Positions 16,791 to 23,985 of a stretch of 37,671 nt of DNA are shown piece by piece (positions within the stretch are counted from its first letter, which is position 1; each line of letters starts with the position of its first letter). This DNA is from Leptospiraceae bacterium. GTDB taxonomy: Bacteria > Spirochaetota > Leptospiria > Leptospirales > Leptonemataceae. Below the pieces are notes generated by a model. The model ran no database searches and was not told the origin of the DNA. It saw nothing but the letters and a program-made list of their open reading frames with translations. The stretch spans positions 1 through 37,671 of the forward strand of contig JAGRNA010000006.1 in assembly GCA_020441005.1 (NCBI GenBank), in the 5' to 3' direction. Position numbers and translations under genes: made by a program.

Positions 16791-18685
16791 CGGGCCAGGA
16801 ACCCGTCTTCACGCGGGGATTCAGGAGTTGTGGCTTCAATGCCCAGACTGGCCATAAACTGAAAGAAGCGCCGGCGATCAGCAACAATCTCCATCTTTTT
16901 TTCATAGAGCCGTTCCAGGAAATCCAGGCTCTGTTCCATCCCGGGCACGTCGCCAATCCTGGCCAGTTGTTTTTGGTAAAAGTTCAATTGCTTGCGATAG
17001 CCCTTGGGGTTGGCTTCGAGCTCAGCAATATCCGGCGGCAACTCCAGCTGAATGCCTTCCAGTGGTCCATTGCAAATCAGATGAAAACTGGCTTGACCGC
17101 GAAACAGCAGAATCTGCACGTACACCGATCTGCTTTCCAGTTGTAGACAATCGTGAAAACGATATGAACCCATGGCATAGCGCTTCAATAGCCTGGCATG
17201 CAGCTTATGGTTCTCTTCCGTTGCCTGGGCTTTATAAGCCGGCAGTAAGGCCAGATACCGAATCAATTCATGCAGATTATTGTACAAACCAAAATCAGTG
17301 GGTCGATCCATCTGATACATATCCATCAGATACTGGTTCAGATTTGCAGCGTTAAAATCCAGGCCCAGACACATAAAAACCAGATCGCGCACCAGCTGTG
17401 AAAGCTCCCCGTCAGTAAATGCATTTATAAAATACTCCGCCAGACTGCGCGCTTCTAACGAGCCGGCCATCCGGTAGGCACGCCCTGTTAGCAAGGGATA
17501 CAGTCCCGACTCCATTTTGCGCGCACCGAATGGTTCAGACCCTATGATGCCCGGCAAAGCCAGAACCAAATGAGCATCTGTTTTACCGGCCTTGAATTCA
17601 TCTCGGGTCTCAAAGGCCTGGATCTGCAAATCGTGGGGCGCACGAATCATATCGAAGGCGCTCCCTGACCTTGCGCCGCCAATCGGAAACACCACCTGCG
17701 CACCTTCGTCCGATTCTCCGTCCAGGCGAAAGCCGAATCCGCCGGTATTGCCTTTTTTCGATACAAAAAACAGGACATCCTTCAAGCCCGGCAGACTGGC
17801 AGAATCATTGATAAAACGCAACCTGGCCCGGTCATATATTTTCTTCACCTGGGCCTGTTTTTCTTCATTCGCCGAGTATAGCGCGACGGCTGCTTTTTCA
17901 CTGTCCTTGCGACGCAAAACAGCACTCATTCCGGGACTTAGGGTTTTATTCGACACAACCGCATCAACCGCCAGGATATCAATACCCGCTTCAAACAGGG
18001 CATGATGATACTCAGCGGGCGGATTCACAAGCACACCATGGCCCTGAAAATTCCAGTAAATGGCTGGTTTGAGCGCATCCGGACTGTGCCGGGGACCAAG
18101 ATAGCAAAAGCTCTTGTCATGTTCTGCAGTGCACTTGAGCTCCCTTTTTGATTGGGCACGATGCATTTGATCAAATTCCTGATCCAGACTTCCGCGCGCC
18201 CGATTCACCTGTTCGCGGTCATACACCTGCGAGCGGCCAACTAGTATGCGCACATTGCCATTTTCAAAAAACTGAATCGTGCTTTTTTCCTTGCTACGAC
18301 CGGTCGAACGCAGATTCGGCGAAAAGGCCTCAATCTGCAACGGGCGCTGCGACTCCTCAAGTTCAGGCATACCAGTTAAATTGTAGATCTGGTTCACCCG
18401 ATCTCGCGAACCAACATAGCGGATCGGTTCCTGGACTTCCGAAACCGTCGCTTGCAACCACTCCAATTCACGTCCAATGTTGGCCGGCTGAGCATCCAGC
18501 AGGAGCACGTTTTCAAATTGGCCAAGGTAACCATGCACAATGGACTGCCCGGCGCCCACCCGGATAAAGGGGCGTAAATCATCACCGTGCATACCAGTGT
18601 AAACCACGAAGGTATCCCGGTCCAACTGAAAGACCCTTTCAGATGTTGATATCTCGATTACATCAGAGTTATTCATCGGCGCCAT
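16733..18685 (-). CDS. Unknown 650-aa protein with a degenerate metallo-beta-lactamase-like segment
   Basis: Soluble, with no signal or membrane helix. Not recognised as a whole. Residues about 205-260 (QGHGVLVNPP at 214-223, then a helix, then VDAVVSNKTLSPGM at 240-253) resemble MBL-fold hydrolases. In those, VLxDPP is followed by a helix and then THxHxDH. Here the metal-binding stretch is SNKTLSPG, so all the ligands are gone. A following GFGFRLDGES segment near 325 could be a later strand pair of the same fold. The C-terminal 250 residues are helical, with an amphipathic end (WWQKLTLFF). ATG at 18685 or 18676; either overlaps the vWA gene, implying coupling. The MBL relationship is tentative, the gene is certain. 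Confidence 0.85.
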   Translation of the reverse strand: MAPMNNSDVIEISTSERVFQLDRDTFVVYTGMHGDDLRPFIRVGAGQSIVHGYLGQFENVLLLDAQPANIGRELEWLQATVSEVQEPIRYVGSRDRVNQIYNLTGMPELEESQRPLQIEAFSPNLRSTGRSKEKSTIQFFENGNVRILVGRSQVYDREQVNRARGSLDQEFDQMHRAQSKRELKCTAEHDKSFCYLGPRHSPDALKPAIYWNFQGHGVLVNPPAEYHHALFEAGIDILAVDAVVSNKTLSPGMSAVLRRKDSEKAAVALYSANEEKQAQVKKIYDRARLRFINDSASLPGLKDVLFFVSKKGNTGGFGFRLDGESDEGAQVVFPIGGARSGSAFDMIRAPHDLQIQAFETRDEFKAGKTDAHLVLALPGIIGSEPFGARKMESGLYPLLTGRAYRMAGSLEARSLAEYFINAFTDGELSQLVRDLVFMCLGLDFNAANLNQYLMDMYQMDRPTDFGLYNNLHELIRYLALLPAYKAQATEENHKLHARLLKRYAMGSYRFHDCLQLESRSVYVQILLFRGQASFHLICNGPLEGIQLELPPDIAELEANPKGYRKQLNFYQKQLARIGDVPGMEQSLDFLERLYEKKMEIVADRRRFFQFMASLGIEATTPESPREDGFLARWWQKLTLFFSELKQSITG

Positions 18686-19862
18686 CTACATACTTGATAA
18701 TACAATTGCCTAATTTGAATTCATCGCCTGAGCTGATCATGCCCTGTCTGGCCTGTTTGCGGAACTGAAACAATCCCACATTCTTTTTGTCCCAAACGAG
18801 TAAAACGTTACGACCTTCCTGACGACCGGCCCGCAAAAAAAGACTTTTAATTCCCAAATCACGAATCTTGACATCCACACCACTTTTGCTGCCAATACTG
18901 AATCTGGCCCTGGACAGCTTATCCAGTTCACGAGTCTCTTTCATGTTCGGACCCATGGTTTCATCGTAATACACCAGGCTACCTTGCGGTGTATGCCGAT
19001 TGCGGAACAAACTCCACAGCCACCAGAGCAACAGGAACAATAAAATACCAGCGATAACGGCGACAATCCAAAGGCTCCAATAACGCAAACGCGCTGCCAG
19101 ATCATTTTTCTCAATTTTGGAGTGCACATCTGTCAGACCGCTGCCGGCCCCATTCTGGCTGCCTGCATCAGAAGGATCACCGCTACTGTCATTAGCGGCG
19201 GTATTCCCGGGCTGCACTACCTGCACTTCCTGATCTGTGATTTCTGACAGGGCGTCCACTAATTCCGGATCCTGCATCTTACCGAGACTGACGTAATACA
19301 CATAAGACCGATCGACATAGGGTATGGCCGGATTGACTCCTTGTGGAGATTCGCTATAATCCCGTAACTCCAGAGGCTGGCGTTTAGCCGCTGCCGGCGG
19401 CGGATCATCCTTCCCATCGGACATAACAATGATATATTGCTGCCGGCCCTGTTCTTTTTGACTGCTCGAAATTGCTTTCAACATGGATAACATACTTCCC
19501 ATGTCAGTATAGCGGCCTTGCGCCTCAAGCTGCTGAACTTGATGAATTACGGCTTCCCGGTCAGCATCTTTTTGTATCAGGATGCGCGGTCCTCTATGGA
19601 CAGTATCGTCAAAAGTAATCAAAGTCAGGGAATCACCCTTGTTCATTTTCTTGACAAAATCCTGGATATCAGATTGTATCAGATTGAGGGTTCCCCCGGC
19701 ACCGGGAACTCCTTCTGAATCAACATCAAACGCCATCGAGCCCGATGTATCAATCACCAGCAGATAGTCATTGCCTTGTTGGCATTGCAGCACCAACAAA
19801 GCGAGGACCAGGCTGATCAAAATCCTGGCCATTGCTGCTGATATGTCTACATCGGGTTTCAT
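18669..19862 (-). CDS. vWA domain - transmembrane helix - FHA-like protein
   Basis: 397 aa. An N-terminal hydrophobic stretch (about 12-27, with Cys27) acts as signal or anchor. The vWA domain starts at once: MIDAS DTSGS at 38-42, T119 in GRYTD, and D149 in MSDGKDD. A Gly/Ser/Asp linker precedes a membrane helix at about 264-286. The last 85 residues look FHA-like (RFSIGSKSGVDVKIRD for the first loops, SSGDEFKLGNCIIKYV for the closing strands). The predicted topology puts vWA in the periplasm and FHA in the cytoplasm. vWA domains bind partners through a metal ion; FHA domains usually bind phosphothreonine. ATGA overlaps the stop of the upstream gene. Cys27 is a poor lipobox (Gln at -1), so lipidation is uncertain. 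Confidence 0.88.
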   Translation of the reverse strand: MKPDVDISAAMARILISLVLALLVLQCQQGNDYLLVIDTSGSMAFDVDSEGVPGAGGTLNLIQSDIQDFVKKMNKGDSLTLITFDDTVHRGPRILIQKDADREAVIHQVQQLEAQGRYTDMGSMLSMLKAISSSQKEQGRQQYIIVMSDGKDDPPPAAAKRQPLELRDYSESPQGVNPAIPYVDRSYVYYVSLGKMQDPELVDALSEITDQEVQVVQPGNTAANDSSGDPSDAGSQNGAGSGLTDVHSKIEKNDLAARLRYWSLWIVAVIAGILLFLLLWWLWSLFRNRHTPQGSLVYYDETMGPNMKETRELDKLSRARFSIGSKSGVDVKIRDLGIKSLFLRAGRQEGRNVLLVWDKKNVGLFQFRKQARQGMISSGDEFKLGNCIIKYVDGADE

Positions 19863-20590
19863 GCTGTAACGGTATCTTCCTTGTATTCACTATTCTGCTT
19901 GATATAATCACGCAAGTCAAGCTGGAATCGGCCTTCCCGATCAATATATTCGAGAAAAAGGATGTAAAACCACATCAGAGTGTCTTTCCCGGTTTCAATA
20001 CAACGATAGCTACCACCGGCTTCGTAGTCCCGAATAACAATGCCATTACCCAGTACAACCAGCATATCCGTTTGTTGATTGAGGGGGATCTCCTTCTGAG
20101 CGCAGATCTCTTTCAACATAGAGGCCAGACTGATCAGGGAATCTGTGGACTGCCATGCAAATAAAACCGAGTACACGGGAATAATTTCCGTATCGTCCAA
20201 ACCGCGTTCGCTCGCATACAAGGACTTCAAGGCGCGGGACATATTTGCATGCGTCTTCAGGGCGGCTGGACTCAGATGAGCCTCAAGGCTCAAAAAAGCA
20301 TGCATGGAATCAGCCAGCACATAGCCGCCCGTCAAGTCCAGGTAGCGCTCACACCACTTGTTGTAGATCAAGACATCGCAATTTCGGTTCAACAAGTGCT
20401 TTTTGTTGCGCACCTTGCCGGTTGCGATACTGTACTCCCGCGGCAAGTGTTCGCGTAAAAAAGTGTAAAAATCGCCAAAAACAGCCACATCCCGTTTTTT
20501 GTCAGGCGCTGTCAGTCCCTGGGCCTGCAAACGATCTTGCAGGGCTTTTTGCAACTCGTCCTGTTTTTCCAGAAAGTAATCACTAAACAT
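19859..20590 (-). CDS. DUF6602-like nuclease-fold protein with altered catalytic lysine
   Basis: 243 aa, soluble. The pattern FLREHLPREYSIATGKV, then NCDVLIY (D72), then AFLSLEAHLSPAAL (E103, H105), then a long helix, follows DUF6602 proteins. These resemble PD-(D/E)xK nucleases with a CDxxIY strand and a viEVKs strand. Here the expected lysine of E-x-K is His105. The aspartate and glutamate remain, so the site may be inactive or altered. The fold assignment is from memory of the family pattern, moderately sure. The start lies 22 bases after the 301-aa gene and the end overlaps the vWA gene by four bases (ATGA), so all are co-transcribed. Confidence 0.85.
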   Translation of the reverse strand: MFSDYFLEKQDELQKALQDRLQAQGLTAPDKKRDVAVFGDFYTFLREHLPREYSIATGKVRNKKHLLNRNCDVLIYNKWCERYLDLTGGYVLADSMHAFLSLEAHLSPAALKTHANMSRALKSLYASERGLDDTEIIPVYSVLFAWQSTDSLISLASMLKEICAQKEIPLNQQTDMLVVLGNGIVIRDYEAGGSYRCIETGKDTLMWFYILFLEYIDREGRFQLDLRDYIKQNSEYKEDTVTA

Positions 20591-20612
20591 TGCGACGTTA
20601 TAACTCAGATGC

Positions 20613-21518
20613 TTAAAATAAGTTTAAAACCTTGTTGACATCATGCTTCAGGAAGGCTTCAAAACGCGGTGAAGCGCCCTCGTGCAAGTATTTTTGGAGG
20701 CGGCTGACGCCCTTGATATTCAGCCCCGATATCTGGAAAAAAATCAGGCCGCCATGCTTGACTTTCCCCCATTTAAATAGCGAATTCAAATCCTGAATCA
20801 GTTCCCCCTCATGATACACCAGTACATCACAGTCGGTATTTCGATCCTCATAAGATTCAATAATGTTTTTCCAGGCTTCCACATTACCGTTGTGAAATAG
20901 CTCATTGGTTACCTGAACGGAGTACTTTGGTGTCAGATTGCGCTTGCCGCCGGTCTTTTTCGGGGCCGCCGCCGGCGCTGCAGTTGGCGTCGCAGCCTTG
21001 AAATCTGGCGCAACCTGAGGCGACTCCTGGCGCAATAAGGACAGCATTGCAGCGCAGCCTTGTTTGGCAATATCGGACTTATTTTTGGTGTGATGACAAT
21101 AGACCACCAATAACTCATGCTGCTTCAAATCATGCACCGCTTCCCAGTGCTCTGGATTGGCCGGATTGATCGGAACGGTCCCGACATTTGGTTGATGATA
21201 CACCATAATAAATTGCAAGGCATTCCATTCCTGAGCCGTACTCTGGATCGCGCTGAAGTCCGTAATATGCTGCTCTACGTTCCAGGCAACAAAGGGCATA
21301 TCAAACTTGTTCAAACAGATTGCCGAGACAACCGGGCTAACCTGCTCGCGCTCCATGGAACCGGCTTGTATCATCTCAAACATGATATCGGCCAGATTGG
21401 CGCCTTTGCTAACAGCTTCCACCATGCTGGTTACGCTAACAATATGGCGCAGCGTTCTATTAAATGATGAACGATTGCCCATGTAACTGAGCTCTTTGGC
21501 ACTCATTTGCTTGATCAT
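20613..21518 (-). CDS. Unknown two-domain protein, first gene of the five-gene operon
   Basis: 301 aa, soluble, not recognised. The N-terminal half (about 1-165) is a mixed alpha/beta domain containing a QFIMVYHQ strand and an ELLVVYCHHTKNKSD strand-turn-helix. An Ala/Pro/Thr linker (about 170-190) follows. The C-terminal part (about 195-270) runs strand (YSVQVTN), helix (NVEAWKNIIESYEDR), strand (DVLVYHEGE), short helix and strand (GLIFFQIS). That order resembles a small beta-grasp fold. The wording CDVLVYHEGE echoes CDVLIYN in the next gene's product, but I see no wider similarity. The start is firm: GGAG sits seven bases before the ATG at 21518. Confidence 0.88.
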   Translation of the reverse strand: MIKQMSAKELSYMGNRSSFNRTLRHIVSVTSMVEAVSKGANLADIMFEMIQAGSMEREQVSPVVSAICLNKFDMPFVAWNVEQHITDFSAIQSTAQEWNALQFIMVYHQPNVGTVPINPANPEHWEAVHDLKQHELLVVYCHHTKNKSDIAKQGCAAMLSLLRQESPQVAPDFKAATPTAAPAAAPKKTGGKRNLTPKYSVQVTNELFHNGNVEAWKNIIESYEDRNTDCDVLVYHEGELIQDLNSLFKWGKVKHGGLIFFQISGLNIKGVSRLQKYLHEGASPRFEAFLKHDVNKVLNLF

Positions 21519-21579
21519 CTGATTTCTCCTGATTCGCCTTGGCTTCTCTGCTTATTCCATTTGTGGCAATCAATGACAT

Positions 21580-21609
21580 TCAATAATGCTTGTCCAGCTT
21601 ACCGGTCAA
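21580..21609 (-). promoter_or_regulatory. Putative promoter of the five-gene operon
   Basis: On the minus strand, TTGACC (21609-21604) then 18 bases then TATTGA (21585-21580), about 60 bases before the first start codon and downstream of the cfpA terminator. The same TTGACC with 18-base spacing occurs before bamA. Sequence match only. Confidence 0.35.
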
Positions 21610-21708
21610 ATTTGCTTCCAGACGCTAAGCTGTCGCAAGGATATGGATCGACAAGTTTTTTTTTAAACACCAGCTATTTGCGATAAAGTAGTAACAGCGT
21701 GCCACTTC

Positions 21709-21739
21709 AAAAAAAAGGCCCGTTGAGACGGGCCTTTTT
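21709..21739 (-). terminator. Rho-independent terminator of the cfpA-like gene
   Basis: A seven-base perfect GC-rich stem (GGCCCGT/ACGGGCC, loop TGAG or CTCA) is flanked by eight A on one side and five T on the other. It starts 20 bases beyond the stop of the filament protein gene. It would work in either direction; only minus-strand genes are nearby. It separates cfpA from the five-gene operon, which therefore needs its own promoter. Confidence 0.92.
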
Positions 21740-21758
21740 ACACTAAGTCTCTTCTATA

Positions 21759-23813
21759 TCAGAGTTCCTTTAGTCCCATTTCCTTCAACTTGTCTTCATA
21801 GGATTTGGGAGTTACGTCCGCCGAGCCTTTCACCCCGCCGGCGCTTGCTGATTCTGCGCTACTGCTTGCCGCGGCAGGAGCGGAGCTTGCAGTCGGACTG
21901 TCTGTGCTAGCAGCGGCAGCGCTTTCATTAGAGGCACTTTGTTGATAGGCTAGTGATGAATGGCTTTCATGGACCTCATCATCATTAAAAGACTGATCAA
22001 TATCCGCTCGCACTGTGGAACGACGACGCTTGAATGAGGCAAAGGCAGCATCGGCAAAGCCCTGGCTGACGCCATGCAGGAATTCATTCAGCACATTGGC
22101 CATACCCTTCATCATGTACTGCTTGCGTTTCGTAGTCGTCATATCGACATCCAGTAACAGGCCGGGTTGCAGATGATGCGGATTGATCTCATAAATAAAG
22201 CGATTAAACTCCTCTTCGAGCAGCTTCATCCGCTCATCCAGGACCACTCGCTCCACCGGATTCTGATAGCCGAACATTTCCTGTAGCTTGTTTTGCAGAA
22301 AATGGATTTTATCGCCCACATTCTTGATTTCAGCCGTATAGGTGCGGTTATTCTTTTCTACGAAAGTATTGGGTGAGTCGCGGAATTGCAGGCGATTCCA
22401 CTGCAATTCATCTTCATCATTATTAATGTCCTCGCGTTCTTTCGACTTTTTACGGGGCATCAAGGATTGATAGAGATCTTCAAAATCCACGATCTTTTTG
22501 GAAAGACCCAAAAAGCGTTTTTTACGTTTTTCGTAAAGCACATGGATTATTTCCCATGCATCCTCAATTTCGCGCAAGAAGGCGCTCAGACGGCGATCGT
22601 AGATGCGCTTGAGTTCGCGAATCTGATTTTGATCGTAATAAAGCAAGCGCATGGCATAGCGTTCATCCGGCAGATTGCTTTCATCCTGATCTTCATACTC
22701 GCGAATAATGCATTCACGGGCATTTTTCTTGTTATCGCAGAATTGGTAACCGAGTCGCGACGTGTCCAGAATTGAGGTCAGTGTATTTACGGAGGTGTTA
22801 AAGCCACGGTTGCGAATGTTTTCAGAGTCGATAATATCCTTGATTTGCTCGCGCATATTGAGTGGATCATAGTCTTCCTGATCGATCTCGGCTCGCAATC
22901 CTTCGATTTTATCCAGGAACTTCTTGCCCAAAATGGTATAACGGCGCGAATTCGGATCTCCCTGGTTGTCATCAGTGAACTTTTCTACCAGTTTGATTTT
23001 CTCAAACATGACTTCGCTGTCAGTGAGTTCAGCGCGACCAGAATCAACCATTTCTTCTTTTAACTTCTCAATTTCGCGGTCAATCAGATCGGTGATATGC
23101 TTGCTGAGCTGTTCTTTCAGCAAATGCTCAACGGTGACCTGATAATGAAAGATCGGGCTGATTAATTCTGAATCGAGGATGTTAATGGAAAGTTTGATAT
23201 CGCTGACTGTCTTGGGACGATAGCGGTTGTCTTTAAAGGCGCACTTGACGATGGAGTAAGCATTCTCACCACGCACGAAAGCGCCAATATCAGTTTTCTG
23301 ACGCAGGATGGCATTGGTCTCGTTCTCCAGATCATTCATACCGCGCTGAATGTGACCTTGCAGGTGACCGTACATGTTCACCACGGATTTCTCAATTTCA
23401 CCGGTATTAAATTTGTCTGAGCCTCCAACCTTGTCTAACAGCTCAACGATTTCCTTGGGAGTATACCTGGCCAGAGATTTGATCTCTTCCTTATCCACGA
23501 AATCGCGGACTTTTTTAACCATCTCGTCTTCAACCGTAACTGTGTAACGGTTCATCATATTGACATAAGACTGATTTACGTAGTTGTAAATTTTGTCTTC
23601 AATGCCCGCCATGATATCTACATCTTTGAGTACTTCCGGTGGCAGTTTCTTCTGCACAAATTCTGAAACGTACCGGGAAGTTTCATCGACAATTTTTTTG
23701 TTTTCAGCAGGCTTGTCCCTGCCTTCCCATACAAGAGATGTGCGCGATCCAACCGCACTAGGCAGTACTGGATCAATCTTATTGGGGCTTTTTGGAAATT
23801 GCCCTATGGCCAT
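21759..23813 (-). CDS. cfpA: Cytoplasmic filament protein A-like (CfpA) coiled-coil protein
   Basis: 684 aa, no signal or membrane segment, highly charged and almost all helical, with long coiled-coil stretches (about 225-300 and 390-455). It ends in an Ala/Ser-rich low-complexity region (about 620-665) and a charged tail. Treponema CfpA, which forms the cytoplasmic filament ribbon found only in spirochaetes, is of similar size (678 aa). Segments such as GFNTSVNTLTSILDTSRLGY and LPDERYAMRLLYYD are the parts I relate to that family. This is recalled, not searched. GGAGGAA four bases before the ATG is the best ribosome binding site in the window. With a single-gene unit and a strong terminator it suggests an abundant structural protein. 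Confidence 0.72.
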   Translation of the reverse strand: MAIGQFPKSPNKIDPVLPSAVGSRTSLVWEGRDKPAENKKIVDETSRYVSEFVQKKLPPEVLKDVDIMAGIEDKIYNYVNQSYVNMMNRYTVTVEDEMVKKVRDFVDKEEIKSLARYTPKEIVELLDKVGGSDKFNTGEIEKSVVNMYGHLQGHIQRGMNDLENETNAILRQKTDIGAFVRGENAYSIVKCAFKDNRYRPKTVSDIKLSINILDSELISPIFHYQVTVEHLLKEQLSKHITDLIDREIEKLKEEMVDSGRAELTDSEVMFEKIKLVEKFTDDNQGDPNSRRYTILGKKFLDKIEGLRAEIDQEDYDPLNMREQIKDIIDSENIRNRGFNTSVNTLTSILDTSRLGYQFCDNKKNARECIIREYEDQDESNLPDERYAMRLLYYDQNQIRELKRIYDRRLSAFLREIEDAWEIIHVLYEKRKKRFLGLSKKIVDFEDLYQSLMPRKKSKEREDINNDEDELQWNRLQFRDSPNTFVEKNNRTYTAEIKNVGDKIHFLQNKLQEMFGYQNPVERVVLDERMKLLEEEFNRFIYEINPHHLQPGLLLDVDMTTTKRKQYMMKGMANVLNEFLHGVSQGFADAAFASFKRRRSTVRADIDQSFNDDEVHESHSSLAYQQSASNESAAAASTDSPTASSAPAAASSSAESASAGGVKGSADVTPKSYEDKLKEMGLKEL

Positions 23814-23985
23814 ATAGTTCCTCCGAATGTATCCCTGATGAATTTAAATAACGTTAGTTGCGGGCTACTAGCTACTTTGCAAGCGTCCTTTGACTTTGCT
23901 CTTTTTACAACTAAAAAAAAGCACAAACAGCATTTTTCCTGCACTTTTTTCCAGGTCAGGGGACATAAAGTGCAAACCGGGTCTA

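Noticed and set aside
16191..21518. Reading the five-gene operon as a restriction or phage-defence island
   Set aside because: The nuclease-like protein lacks its catalytic lysine. No methylase, helicase or specificity protein is present, base composition matches the neighbours, and two genes encode predicted inner-membrane proteins with periplasmic domains.
23870..23985. Possible hairpin terminator after the PBP gene (A- and T-rich tracts around GCAC repeats)
   Set aside because: The GCAC/GTGC arms do not pair properly and no stable stem precedes the T run.
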